A program made the translations under genes and the position numbers. The notes under the pieces are model-generated. The model saw nothing but the letters and a program-made list of their open reading frames with translations, was not told the origin of the DNA and did no database searches. From assembly GCA_024636975.1 (NCBI GenBank), contig JAGXGA010000061.1:124001-188000 (forward strand): a stretch of DNA of 64,000 nt, written 5' to 3'. Shown here piece after piece: positions 52,475 through 61,379 of this stretch; the first letter of the stretch is position 1, and every line of letters starts with the position of its first letter. This DNA comes from Mariniphaga sp. GTDB lineage: Bacteria > Bacteroidota > Bacteroidia > Bacteroidales > Prolixibacteraceae.

Positions 52475-53497
52475 ATGGGTAAGCAAACCGAAACCACTAT
52501 TTATGATATTGCCAGGCAATTAAACATAGCAGCATCAACCGTATCCAGGGCTCTGAACAATAATCCAATAGTGAGTAAAACCACACGCAAACTGATTGAA
52601 AGAACCGCTCAGGAGCTGGGTTACCGGCCAAACATTATGGCTGCAAATTTCAGAACAAAACGAACCAAAACTATTGGGGTAATACTACCATTGATAAACC
52701 GGCATTTTTTCTCATCTGTAATAAGCGGAATAGAGGATATTGCCTATAAAAATGGTTTCGCTGTTACCATTTCCCAATCGAATGACAATTTTGAGAAAGA
52801 AACAAAAATTGCCCAGACCTTCTATTCCAACCGGGTTGATGGAATCATTGTTTCAATGGGGATGCAAACCAAAAGCTACGAACACCTCAGGTTGTTTTCA
52901 GAAAAAAAAGTCCCGTTAGTATTTTTCGATCGTGTGGCAGATAGTATTCCGGCTCATAAAATAGTTGTGGATGATTACAGCGGTGGTTACCGGGCGACTG
53001 AACATTTAATAGAAAACGGCGGTAAAAAAATTGCTCACATTGGAGGTCCGTTGAACCTGAAAATTTACCAGGACAGGCTTGAAGGGTTTAAGGATGCGAT
53101 GAGCAAAAGCGGGCTGCCTGTTGATGAATCCATGCTTATCCACAACAGTCTTACCCGGTCCGATGGGACCAATGCCATAAAAAGACTTATGCAAAACCCC
53201 CAAAAGCCTGATGCTATATTTTGTGCCAATGATACAACTGCCCTCAGTGCCATTATTTATTTGCGTGAAAAAGGAATAAAAGTTCCTCAGGATATATTAA
53301 TAGTAGGATTTAGTAATGAACCGTTTTCCGAAGTAGTGACTCCTTCTATAAGTACTATAAGGCAACCGGGATTTGAAATGGGGCAAAAAGCTGCCGATTT
53401 ACTTATAACAGAAATTAAATCGAAAGGGAATACCCTGCCATTTCAAAAAATTGTAATGCCCACAGAATTAATTATCAGGGAATCGTCGGTAAGATAA
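52475..53497 (+). CDS. LacI-family transcriptional regulator of the uronate operon
   Basis: This 340-residue regulator has an N-terminal helix-turn-helix (TIYDIARQLNIAASTVSRAL) and the hinge/periplasmic-binding-like domain (GVILPLINRHFFSSVISGIE, FFDRVADSIP, CANDTTALSAI). It is divergent from the GH88-kduI-kduD-DUF4861 operon, with a fitting palindrome between them; the likely inducer is an unsaturated uronate breakdown product (inference). It also appears to repress itself. Length is normal. Confidence 0.95.
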   Translation: MGKQTETTIYDIARQLNIAASTVSRALNNNPIVSKTTRKLIERTAQELGYRPNIMAANFRTKRTKTIGVILPLINRHFFSSVISGIEDIAYKNGFAVTISQSNDNFEKETKIAQTFYSNRVDGIIVSMGMQTKSYEHLRLFSEKKVPLVFFDRVADSIPAHKIVVDDYSGGYRATEHLIENGGKKIAHIGGPLNLKIYQDRLEGFKDAMSKSGLPVDESMLIHNSLTRSDGTNAIKRLMQNPQKPDAIFCANDTTALSAIIYLREKGIKVPQDILIVGFSNEPFSEVVTPSISTIRQPGFEMGQKAADLLITEIKSKGNTLPFQKIVMPTELIIRESSVR

Positions 53498-53571
53498 AGA
53501 AAAGGGCAGCTCAACAGCTGCCCTTTATTAATGTTAACCCCCAAACACACAAGCAATACAGAACGTATTGC
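53497..53571 (-). ncRNA. Putative small RNA, about 75 nt
   Basis: On the minus strand a complete promoter (see 53576) is followed at about the right distance by a 5' hairpin GCAATAC / GTATTGC, a single-stranded GU-rich stretch (TTGTGTGTTTGGGGG) and a GC-rich terminator stem GGGCAGCT / AGCTGCCC with TTTTCTTT after it. No open reading frame of note is inside. The terminator stem also ends lacI on the + strand. The layout is that of a trans-acting sRNA; no known family is recognised. Confidence 0.5.
53504..53530 (+). terminator. Bidirectional terminator of lacI and the sRNA
   Basis: GGGCAGCT (53504-53511) pairs with AGCTGCCC (53516-53523) over a 4-nt loop. The T-run is short on + (TTTATT) and better on - (TTTTCTTT). 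Confidence 0.75.
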
Positions 53572-53575
53572 ACTC

Positions 53576-53606
53576 CAAATATAATAAGTGAATTTTAATT
53601 AACAAA
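53576..53606 (-). promoter_or_regulatory. Promoter of the putative sRNA
   Basis: On the minus strand TTTG (53603-53606), 19 nt, then TATATTTG (53576-53583): full matches to both elements. No protein gene lies within 170 bp downstream on this strand. Confidence 0.65.
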
Positions 53607-53692
53607 ATAATAGGGATAAATAATCAAAAAAAGATAAACAAAAATACAGCTAAAAACGTTTTAACAGGTTTTCATGTAACCAACTGCAAAAC

Positions 53693-54721
53693 TTATTTAT
53701 TTTCTTTGAAATCGTCAACCATGCCTTCAAACAACCAGTTTGCCAGTGCCTGCCGGTTACTCGAAATTATAAAACGTTGCTGATCGCGCCGATGGTTAAT
53801 ATTTCCAAGTTCGATGTATACAGCCACCGGATAGCTGTTTCTGACAACATACAGATTTCTGTCGGATACCGTTCCACTGTATCCTCTGCCAGGTTGATGC
53901 AGGTCGTATTTTTGCTGAAATTTATTTTTCAGGGTTATAGCCGCCTTGCGCCCCGTTTTACTCTGCCTGTCGTGATAAAAAAACACATCAATGTTTTCTC
54001 CATGACTCCTTGAATCGACATGAAGTGCAATCATCCTCTGAAAACTTCCCCTATGATTACTGTATATTTGATTAACAGCTTCTGTCCGCTGCTTTAATCT
54101 CCTAAGCTGGTTAATGGGTATTCTGCTATCAGGATAACAAATTTCATCTTTATCAGCTTTCAGATAGCTGTCGTTGCGAATTCCATCATTGGGATCTCTT
54201 GTAATCATATAAACCAATGCACCATGCTGAATAAGGTTGCGTGCCAGCCTGAGGGTTACGTCGTAGGCATATTCGTCTTCACACAATTGCCAGTTATTGT
54301 ACCTCCCTACTGCTCCCGGATCAGGACCACCGTGTCCTGCCACCAGGTAATAAACTGCTCCCTTCAGCTTATCATCGATTAAATTAACATTCTCAAACTC
54401 TTTTCCGAATATTTCGTGCCGAACCATCCTTGTGCCTGAACTTACAGCTATCTCTTCTGTTTTACCGGGAAGCCGGTACTTTCTTCCGGCATATAATGAA
54501 TTTTCCTTACCCAGACGCTCCTTATTCATCTGAATAAACGTATCCATATATTCAGCTGCCGACAACCCATTCCGGGTAAGAAGACGATAAATACCATCTC
54601 CCTTTTCTGCCACAACCTCAATATTCTGTGCCTGAGTCCCGATCACAGAAAACATACCTATTAAAAAAAACGTTAAAATAATGTTGTAATACAGTTTTAT
54701 ATGAAGATTTGACTCAATCAT
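53693..54721 (-). CDS. N-acetylmuramoyl-L-alanine amidase (Amidase_3)
   Basis: This 342-residue protein has a signal peptide ending TQA. Residues about 30-90 resemble a LysM-like segment (GDGIYRLLTRNGLSAAEYMD ... YAGRKYRLP). The catalytic domain has the zinc ligands in order: His in AGHGGPDPGAVG, Glu in DEYAYDVTLRL, His in ALHVDSRSH, and Glu in YIELGNINHRRD. It cleaves peptidoglycan cross-bridges from MurNAc. Divergent from the 5'-nucleotidase genes. Confidence 0.92.
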   Translation of the reverse strand: MIESNLHIKLYYNIILTFFLIGMFSVIGTQAQNIEVVAEKGDGIYRLLTRNGLSAAEYMDTFIQMNKERLGKENSLYAGRKYRLPGKTEEIAVSSGTRMVRHEIFGKEFENVNLIDDKLKGAVYYLVAGHGGPDPGAVGRYNNWQLCEDEYAYDVTLRLARNLIQHGALVYMITRDPNDGIRNDSYLKADKDEICYPDSRIPINQLRRLKQRTEAVNQIYSNHRGSFQRMIALHVDSRSHGENIDVFFYHDRQSKTGRKAAITLKNKFQQKYDLHQPGRGYSGTVSDRNLYVVRNSYPVAVYIELGNINHRRDQQRFIISSNRQALANWLFEGMVDDFKENK

Positions 54722-54802
54722 ATTTGTTTTTTATCTTTTTTTGCCGGTAATTATCAATCTTACTGCTAAAATAATTGTAAGTTCCTTAAATATCCTTTAA
54801 AA

Positions 54803-55573
54803 ATGCAAAGATCTTTCAGCTATACACTGTTGATAACTTGTTTTATTCTTGTTGTATCATGCAAAACTCAGTATATACACTCATCCACAGAATCGCGCAA
54901 TACAATTGTAACAGATTCGGTAATCCCTGTGGACAGTCAACTTGTGCACCTTTACCTACCTTATAAACAGAAACTGGAACAAAATATTTCACGGATTATC
55001 TCTATTACACGTGAAGAAATGGTAAAAAACAAGCCTGAAAGCAATCTGACTAATTTTCTGGCCGATTTACTGCTTGAGGAAGGAAATAAAACACAAGGGG
55101 TGAACGGAGAAAATATACAAGCAGACATTTCCTATTTTAATTATGGAGGAATCCGTACATTTCTGCCAAAAGGAGAAATAACTGTTGGAAAAATTTTTGA
55201 ACTGATGCCCTTTGAAAATGAAATGGTTTTTCTAAAACTTACGGGAGATCAGGTGCAGGAATTCCTGAACATCATTGCAGCCAAAGGAGGAGACAGTGTA
55301 GGTGGTGTACGTTTCACGATTTCGGGAGATGAAGCCACCGGCATTGAAATAGGCAACCAAAAACTTAATTCCGGTGATGATTACTGGCTGGTAACAAACG
55401 ACTACGTTGCTGCGGGAGGCGATGGTCTTGAGGTTTTAACCCAACGAAAAGAATTCGTTACAACCGGCAGGAAAATAAGGGATGCAATAATTTCCTACAT
55501 GGAAACAAAATACGAAAAGAATGAAGAGATATATACAGAGCTTGATGGGAGAATAATTTACGATGACAAATAG
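54803..55573 (+). CDS. 5'-nucleotidase C-terminal domain as a separate lipoprotein
   Basis: This 256-residue lipoprotein (lipobox VVSC, Cys20) is only the substrate-binding C-terminal domain of UshA-type 5'-nucleotidases: NYGGIRTFLPKGEITVGKIF, FENEMVFLKLTGDQVQEFLN and NDYVAAGGDGLEVL are clear. It has no metallophosphatase domain of its own. That domain is in the next gene, 56 bp downstream, so the enzyme is split and in reversed order, each half with its own export signal. The two would have to meet in the periplasm. Confidence 0.93.
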   Translation: MQRSFSYTLLITCFILVVSCKTQYIHSSTESRNTIVTDSVIPVDSQLVHLYLPYKQKLEQNISRIISITREEMVKNKPESNLTNFLADLLLEEGNKTQGVNGENIQADISYFNYGGIRTFLPKGEITVGKIFELMPFENEMVFLKLTGDQVQEFLNIIAAKGGDSVGGVRFTISGDEATGIEIGNQKLNSGDDYWLVTNDYVAAGGDGLEVLTQRKEFVTTGRKIRDAIISYMETKYEKNEEIYTELDGRIIYDDK

Positions 55574-55629
55574 AGAGAAAAATAAACATTCTTCAAGTTA
55601 ATCAGGTCTGTATCAATAAATGAAAAAAC

Positions 55630-56544
55630 ATGAACAGAAGGAAATTCATAAGAAATATAGGAATTGGAACAACAGGAATTGCAATGGGCATACCTTCCAT
55701 GGGGCTTGCTGCCGATGATTTTGTAATTGTTTCCATTCTTCATACAAACGACCTGCATTCACATGTTGAGCCGTTTTCTGACACTAATGCCAGATATGAC
55801 GGTAAAGGTGGATTGGCCAGGATTTCAGGAATAATTAAAAACATCAGAGATAAAAATCCCAATACACTAGTACTCGATGCAGGCGATACTTTTCAGGGGA
55901 CTCCCTACTTTAATTATTTTGGTGGTGAATTTATTTATAAGCTAATGAGTGCTGCCGGTTATGATGCCACCACTATAGGTAATCATGAATTTGATAACGG
56001 ACTGGAAGGTTTGCAGAATGCCCTGCCGGCAGCAAAATTTCCTGTTATAAACTCTAACTACGATTTTTCGGATACCATTTTAGCAGGCAAATTTCCCCGC
56101 TGGAAAACATTCAGGAAGTCGGGCATTAAAATTGGAGTATATGGAATTGGAATTGAACTGGCTGGGTTAGTTTCCCCCTTACAATTTGGAAACACAGTTT
56201 ACCTCGATTCGGTTAAAACAGCTCTTGAAATGGAAAGTTTCCTGAAAAATGAAAAAGAATGCAACCTGGTGGTTTGTCTTTCACACCTGGGACTGAGATA
56301 TCGTGACAGCCAGGTGAGCGATGTTATTTTAGCAGCAGAGACTCAACATACCGACTTAATTGTTGGCGGACATACGCATACTTTTCTCGAGGAACCCCTT
56401 ACAATTAAAAACAAATCCGGCAATCCGGTTCTGGTAAATCAGGCATGGTGGGGTGGCCTTGTATTAGGCCAGATTGATTTCGTTTTTGAGCGAATGAGTA
56501 AAAAGAGAGAAACTGCACTTGCAAGCAATTTTATACAATCATGA
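55630..56544 (+). CDS. Metallophosphatase half of a split 5'-nucleotidase, Tat-type leader
   Basis: This 304-residue protein starts MNRRKFIRNIGIGTTGIAMG, a twin-arginine leader. The metal-binding motifs are complete: LHTNDLHSH, DAGDTFQGT, GNHEFDNG, SHLG and GGHTHT. It corresponds to the N-terminal catalytic domain of UshA, ending where the C-terminal domain would begin. Tat export would allow metal loading before transport, while its partner is a Sec lipoprotein. It overlaps lnt by 4 bp. Confidence 0.93.
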   Translation: MNRRKFIRNIGIGTTGIAMGIPSMGLAADDFVIVSILHTNDLHSHVEPFSDTNARYDGKGGLARISGIIKNIRDKNPNTLVLDAGDTFQGTPYFNYFGGEFIYKLMSAAGYDATTIGNHEFDNGLEGLQNALPAAKFPVINSNYDFSDTILAGKFPRWKTFRKSGIKIGVYGIGIELAGLVSPLQFGNTVYLDSVKTALEMESFLKNEKECNLVVCLSHLGLRYRDSQVSDVILAAETQHTDLIVGGHTHTFLEEPLTIKNKSGNPVLVNQAWWGGLVLGQIDFVFERMSKKRETALASNFIQS

Positions 56545-58136
56545 GCCGAAAAATCCGTCTGCTACTTTCTATTTCTACAGGAGTTCTGTTAAGTCTGGCC
56601 TGGCTTTCATTTCCAGGCTGGACACTGTTTTTTGCTTTTTTCCCTTTGTTGCTGCTTGACCAATTTTTCATTGATAATAAAACAAGCTATAAAAGTGTAT
56701 CGTTCTGGGGGCATGCATTGCTTGCATTCCTGATCTGGAATGGAATTACCACATGGTGGATAGCCTATGCAACAGTTGTTGGAGCCTTACTTGCCATTCT
56801 GGCAAATGCTTTTTTAATGTCGCTGGTGTGGTGGCTTGGTCACATAGCCCGTCGCAGGTTCAAACCAAACCTGGGTTACCTGTCATTAATTGTTTTTTGG
56901 ATATCGTTTGAATATTTTCATTACCATTGGGATATCGAATGGCCCTGGCTTAACATTGGAAACGGATTTGCCAATGAAATTAAAATGATACAATGGTATG
57001 AATATACCGGCACGCTTGGAGGAACTCTATGGGTGCTGGCGGCAAATATCATTCTGTTCAGAGTTTTTAATAAGTATATGAAAAATAATTCAGCGAGGTC
57101 TTTAATATACCCTTCTGCTGCTTTTGTTTTACTGATTACAGTACCTTCAATAATTTCTTACAGAATTTATAATAACTATACTGAAAAAGAAAATCCGGTG
57201 AATATTGTTATCGTACAGCCTAATATTGACCCCTACAATGAGCGATATGATTACAAGGCGGAGGAGGAAAAGCTTCAGAAATTTATTGATCTTGCTAAGG
57301 AAAAAACCACTGAACAAACCGATTTGGTAATTGGTCCTGAAACATTATTTGAGCGCTGGCCCGACTGGAATGTAAACCGGCTTAGAAATAATCTGTTGTA
57401 CGGGCAATTAAATGAATGGATTTTAAATTATCCAGGTACAGAACTTATTTTTGGTGCCTCTACCCATAAGCTATACCCCGATTCAGAAAGTGCAACCACT
57501 ACTGCCCGTGTTTCTGACGGTACTTATTACGATGTTTATAATTCAGCAGTATTTATAGGCCAGAATGGGGCGAAACAATTTTATCATAAATCGATTTTGG
57601 TACCCGGAGTTGAAAAAATGCCTCTCAGAAAGTACCTCTGGTTATTAAACGATGTTGTATTTGACCTGGGAGGGACAACCGGCAGTCTTGGCCGAATGGA
57701 AGAGCCTTCGAATTTTGTACTGAAAAAAGGCATTAAAGCAGCACCTGTCATCTGTTATGAATCGATCTTTGGAGGATACCTGGGGCAATTTGTTAAAAAA
57801 GGAGCACAAATGATTGTGGTAATTACCAACGATGGCTGGTGGCGAAATACACCAGGGTATAAACAACACTTTTCCTTCTCGCGGCTGCGAGCCATTGAAA
57901 CACGCCGAAGCGTTGCCCGGGCTGCGAATACAGGAATATCAGCCTTTATCAATCAACGGGGAGATGCTTTTCAGGAAACTCCCTGGTGGACTGAAACAGC
58001 TATTGCCGGGGAAATTAATCTAAACGATGAAATAACCTTCTATGTACGATACGGAGATTACATGGCCAGAGCCTCCATGTTTGCAGGAGCTTTATTGTTA
58101 CTGTTTCTCATAGTAAAAAGCTTCATAAGGGAATAA
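56541..58136 (+). CDS. lnt: Apolipoprotein N-acyltransferase
   Basis: This 531-residue protein has about seven N-terminal membrane segments and a nitrilase-like domain (about 215-500) with the catalytic Glu in VIGPETLFERW, Lys in YHKSILVPGVEKMPLR and Cys in APVICYESIFGGYL. Lnt adds the third acyl chain to lipoproteins. The SFSRLRAIETRRSVARAANTG stretch is typical. Its stop codon overlaps the T-run of the convergent RNA gene. Confidence 0.96.
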   Translation: MSRKIRLLLSISTGVLLSLAWLSFPGWTLFFAFFPLLLLDQFFIDNKTSYKSVSFWGHALLAFLIWNGITTWWIAYATVVGALLAILANAFLMSLVWWLGHIARRRFKPNLGYLSLIVFWISFEYFHYHWDIEWPWLNIGNGFANEIKMIQWYEYTGTLGGTLWVLAANIILFRVFNKYMKNNSARSLIYPSAAFVLLITVPSIISYRIYNNYTEKENPVNIVIVQPNIDPYNERYDYKAEEEKLQKFIDLAKEKTTEQTDLVIGPETLFERWPDWNVNRLRNNLLYGQLNEWILNYPGTELIFGASTHKLYPDSESATTTARVSDGTYYDVYNSAVFIGQNGAKQFYHKSILVPGVEKMPLRKYLWLLNDVVFDLGGTTGSLGRMEEPSNFVLKKGIKAAPVICYESIFGGYLGQFVKKGAQMIVVITNDGWWRNTPGYKQHFSFSRLRAIETRRSVARAANTGISAFINQRGDAFQETPWWTETAIAGEINLNDEITFYVRYGDYMARASMFAGALLLLFLIVKSFIRE

Positions 58137-58367
58137 AAAAAATCCGCATCAATTCCGTTTGCGTAAAACCCCTGATTAACAGGATTTGAGCGCCCGGCTG
58201 TTCGAACGTCCAATGGTCTTTCGACTCACCCCAACTTGCGTCGGGACTACCAGGCCTGTTCTTGCAACCGTTGAGCTAACTCGGTTTAATAATTTCTGTT
58301 GAGTTTACCAACTGCTGAATCGATGCGGATAAATCCTTATCTTTTTATCTAAAGAACTCTTTATTTA
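58134..58367 (-). ncRNA. Structured non-coding RNA gene, about 235 nt, unknown family
   Basis: The gap 58137-58748 has no gene. On the minus strand a perfect promoter (58373-58404) precedes a GC-rich island closed by a long terminal helix: ATCCGCATCGATTC near 58330 pairs with GAATTGATGCGGAT near 58142, followed by eight T. Inside are AACCG/CGGTT, CCCGAC-GCAA-GTTGGG (GNRA loop), GTC-GAAA-GAC (GNRA loop) and other stems. It lacks the conserved regions of RNase P and SRP RNA and has no tmRNA tag frame. Size and overall rod-like closing helix would suit a 6S-like RNA, but this is not shown. Confidence 0.75.
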
Positions 58368-58372
58368 TATTC

Positions 58373-58404
58373 CAAATATAAGTGTAGTGCATGGCATTTG
58401 CAAA
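58373..58404 (-). promoter_or_regulatory. Consensus promoter of the ncRNA gene
   Basis: On the minus strand TTTG (58401-58404), 20 nt, then TATATTTG (58373-58380). Both boxes match fully; the start of transcription should be near 58367. Confidence 0.8.
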
Positions 58405-58716
58405 TTTTTCGTGCAATATAAAGTGTTAAAAAAAATAAGGATTTGAGAATGATTCATTTAATTCCCTATAATTTTATTCTTTTGGATGAAATGCATGACA
58501 AAATTGATTTTTAAATGCTAACCCAAATTAGCTATGATGAATATATATTTAAATCTTGATGTAAGACGCTTTCATCACACCAGGTTTATTTCAGATTTTC
58601 AACAGGTTAATCTTTAATGGCAATTACATTTATCAGAAATAGATTAGATTTTTTCTAAATTGGCTACAACTATTCGAAAAAAAGCTTTTTGTCATGTCGG
58701 CATTAAAATATTTCTC

Positions 58717-58724
58717 TAAATTTG
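58717..58724 (+). promoter_or_regulatory. -7 box of the rseC-rnf operon
   Basis: TAAATTTG matches TAnnTTTG. It overlaps the possible TTG start at 58722, so translation must begin later, at GTG 58749. The TTTG upstream is 25 bp away, too far for a standard -33. Confidence 0.6.
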
Positions 58725-58748
58725 CCACCTTTAAATAGCAATCCTGGA

Positions 58749-59174
58749 GTGAACAAAAAAGTGATTAAACACAAAGCATTTGTAAAGGAAATTAGCGGTT
58801 CATCGCTGACTGTCAGCATCATGAACCAATCGGCATGCGCTTCCTGTCATGCAAACGGAGCATGTACAATGGCTGATGTCAGAGAAAAGGAGGTTGAAAT
58901 AATGCATTATGAAGGTAATTATTCGTGTGGGCAGGAAGTTTCTGTTGTATTTCGTGAATCGCTGGGATTTCAGGCTTTGTTTTATGGATATGTTCTACCC
59001 TTTATTGTGGTATTAATTGCCCTGGTATCAATTTTTTCAGCAACTGGAAATGAAGTTCTGGCAGGTTTATTAGCTCTAGCCGTATTAGTACCCTATTATA
59101 TTGCACTGTATTTTTTTCGTGACTTTTTAAAAACAATTTTCAAATTCGAACTTGAAAAATCAGGTCAGTTATGA
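58749..59174 (+). CDS. rseC: RseC/MucC-like (SoxR-reducing system) protein
   Basis: With GTG at 58749 it has 141 residues. The N-terminal part has the cysteine motif SACASCHANGACTMAD, typical of RseC, and two membrane segments follow (YGYVLPFIVVLIALVSIFSA; LLALAVLVPYYIALYFF). RseC proteins often precede rnf genes and may help protect or reduce iron-sulphur proteins. It overlaps rnfB by 4 bp, so it is part of the rnf operon. The start was chosen because the promoter -7 box covers the earlier TTG. Confidence 0.87.
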   Translation: MNKKVIKHKAFVKEISGSSLTVSIMNQSACASCHANGACTMADVREKEVEIMHYEGNYSCGQEVSVVFRESLGFQALFYGYVLPFIVVLIALVSIFSATGNEVLAGLLALAVLVPYYIALYFFRDFLKTIFKFELEKSGQL

Positions 59175-60034
59175 GTATTACAATTATATATACTATTGCT
59201 ACATTAAGTATTATAGGGATTTTCGCAGCAGTTGTGCTGTATTTTGTTTCCCGAAAATTCTATGTATACGAAGATCCGCGAATTGATGAAGTCGAAGGAC
59301 AGTTACCGGCAGCAAATTGTGGCGGATGCGGTTATGCCGGATGCCGGGCATTTGCCGAGGCTTGTGTAAAAGCCTCCGGTCTCGATGATTTAAATTGTCC
59401 TGTGGGAGGAAACGATACCATGAACACGGTGGCAAAGATCCTGGGGATGGAATCGGTAAAAAAGGATTTACGAACAGCTTTTATCAGGTGCAATGGAACG
59501 TGTGATCACCGGCCCAAAACAAGTCAATACGACGGAGCCTCCACCTGTGCAATAGCAGCCTCGGTATACAGTGGCGAATCCGATTGCCAGTGGGGATGCC
59601 TGGGGTATGGAGATTGTTTCGATTCCTGTGATTTTGATGCCATAGAGTTACGGTCCGATATGGGCGTCCCAAAAATCATTGACGATAAATGTGTGGCATG
59701 TGGGGCTTGCGTTGATGCTTGTCCGAAAAACCTGATTGAACTGAGGAAACAGAGTCCAAGGAACAGGAAAGTTGTTGTAGCCTGCATGAATAAAGATAAA
59801 GGAGGCGTTGCACGAAAGGCCTGTGCAGTTGCATGCATCGGATGCACTAAATGTGAGAAGGAATGTAAATTCGATGCTATTACAATCGAAAATAACCTGG
59901 CATTTATTGATGCTGACAAGTGTAAGCTCTGCCGTAAATGTGTTCCGGTTTGTCCGACAGGCTCCATCATTGAGGAGAATTTTCCTCCGCGAAAAATAAA
60001 AGTTGAAGAAAAATCAGAACTGCAAAATTCTTGA
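59171..60034 (+). CDS. rnfB: Rnf complex subunit B (ferredoxin-like)
   Basis: This 287-residue subunit has one N-terminal membrane helix, a [4Fe-4S] motif CGGCGYAGCRAFAEACV, and ferredoxin motifs CVACGACVDACP, CIGCTKCEKECK and CKLCRKCVPVCP. It takes electrons from reduced ferredoxin. The Rnf complex then moves them to NAD+ while pumping Na+ or H+. It lies 2 bp before the rnfC ATG. Confidence 0.98.
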   Translation: MSITIIYTIATLSIIGIFAAVVLYFVSRKFYVYEDPRIDEVEGQLPAANCGGCGYAGCRAFAEACVKASGLDDLNCPVGGNDTMNTVAKILGMESVKKDLRTAFIRCNGTCDHRPKTSQYDGASTCAIAASVYSGESDCQWGCLGYGDCFDSCDFDAIELRSDMGVPKIIDDKCVACGACVDACPKNLIELRKQSPRNRKVVVACMNKDKGGVARKACAVACIGCTKCEKECKFDAITIENNLAFIDADKCKLCRKCVPVCPTGSIIEENFPPRKIKVEEKSELQNS

Positions 60035-60036
60035 GA

Positions 60037-61368
60037 ATGTTAAAGACGTTCAAAATTGGTGGAGTACATCCACCGGAAAATAAATTAACATCAGGCAACC
60101 CTATTGAAATTCTGCCTTTACCTAAAACCGTGTTTATACCAGTTGCACAGCATATTGGTGCACCAGCCGTGCCTTTGGTAAAAAAAGGGGATGCTGTAAA
60201 AGCAGGTCAGCTAATCGCAAAAAGCAGCAGCTTTGTTTCCACCAACATCCACTCATCAGTATCAGGAACCGTAAAACGGGTTGATTTTCAGGCCGACAGC
60301 TCAGGCTATCCGAAACAAGGAATATATGTTGATGTACAGGGAGACGAATGGCTTGAAGAAATTGACCAAAGTAAGGACCTGGTAAAGACATTTGATTTCG
60401 ACAGTGAAACCATAGTGAAAAAAATCCAGGAAGCCGGGATTGTCGGACTTGGCGGAGCAACCTTCCCTACCCACGTTAAGCTGATTCCACCTAAAGGAAT
60501 GAAAGCAGAAGTTCTGCTTATAAATGGAGTGGAATGTGAGCCATACCTGACATCCGATCACAGGTTGATGCTTGAAAAACCGGATGAAATTTTAATCGGG
60601 ATACAGTTGCTCATGAAAGCCATGAATGTTGAAAAGGCAGTAATTGGAATTGAAAACAATAAGCCCGATGCCATAAAGTTACTTTCGGAGAAAGCGAAGG
60701 AGTATAAAGGAATATCTGTTACAGCTCTGAAAGTAAAGTATCCGCAGGGAGGAGAGAAGCAACTGATTAAAGCGGTTACCGGGAAAGAGGTTCCCCCAGG
60801 CGGGCTTCCAATAGCAACAGGGGCTGTAGTAAATAATGTAGGAACTGCTTTTGCTGTTTATGAAGCCATTCAAAAAAATAAACCCTTATTTGAACGTGTG
60901 GTGACCATCACAGGAAAAAATGTAGCCAAACCTTCAAATTTCCTGGTACGAATTGGAACCCCGACATCTGAATTACTGGAAGCTGCAGGAGGTATGCCGG
61001 AAAACACAGGCAAAATCATCAGCGGTGGGCCTATGATGGGCAGGGCATTGGCTTCAATAGACGTTCCGGTTACTAAAGGCACCTCAGGCGTTTTGCTGAT
61101 GCAAAAGGAGGAGGCTAAAAGGGACACGGTACTTGCCTGCATACGTTGCTCAAGATGCGTTTCAGTATGTCCCATGGGATTAGAACCTTATTTATTGATG
61201 ACACTCTCTGAAAAGCAGATTTTTGATCGTTGTGAGTCGAATCATATCATGGACTGTATTGAATGTGGTTCATGCAGCTATACCTGTCCGTCCGACAGGC
61301 CATTGCTCGACTACATCCGTTTCGGGAAAGGAAAAGTGGGACAAATTATACGTTCACGAAATAAATAA
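60037..61368 (+). CDS. rnfC: Rnf complex subunit C
   Basis: The ATG at 60037 gives 443 residues (MLKTFKIGGVHPPENK); the TTG at 60031 is an alternative. It has the NADH/FMN-binding part (GLGGATFPTHVKL, NGVECEPYLTSDHRLM), an SLBB domain and two [4Fe-4S] motifs (CIRCSRCVSVCP, CIECGSCSYTCPSD). RnfC is the NADH-interacting subunit. No extended C-terminal tail is present, as in Bacteroidota. Confidence 0.97.
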   Translation: MLKTFKIGGVHPPENKLTSGNPIEILPLPKTVFIPVAQHIGAPAVPLVKKGDAVKAGQLIAKSSSFVSTNIHSSVSGTVKRVDFQADSSGYPKQGIYVDVQGDEWLEEIDQSKDLVKTFDFDSETIVKKIQEAGIVGLGGATFPTHVKLIPPKGMKAEVLLINGVECEPYLTSDHRLMLEKPDEILIGIQLLMKAMNVEKAVIGIENNKPDAIKLLSEKAKEYKGISVTALKVKYPQGGEKQLIKAVTGKEVPPGGLPIATGAVVNNVGTAFAVYEAIQKNKPLFERVVTITGKNVAKPSNFLVRIGTPTSELLEAAGGMPENTGKIISGGPMMGRALASIDVPVTKGTSGVLLMQKEEAKRDTVLACIRCSRCVSVCPMGLEPYLLMTLSEKQIFDRCESNHIMDCIECGSCSYTCPSDRPLLDYIRFGKGKVGQIIRSRNK

Positions 61369-61379
61369 CTATTCAACCA

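Noticed and set aside
58141-58332. tRNA or tmRNA in the GC-rich gap after lnt
   Set aside because: The GTTAGCTCAACGGTT and GTTCGAAC words recall tRNA arms, but no acceptor stem, anticodon arm or CCA end can be placed, and no tmRNA tag frame is present. It is kept as an ncRNA of unknown family.
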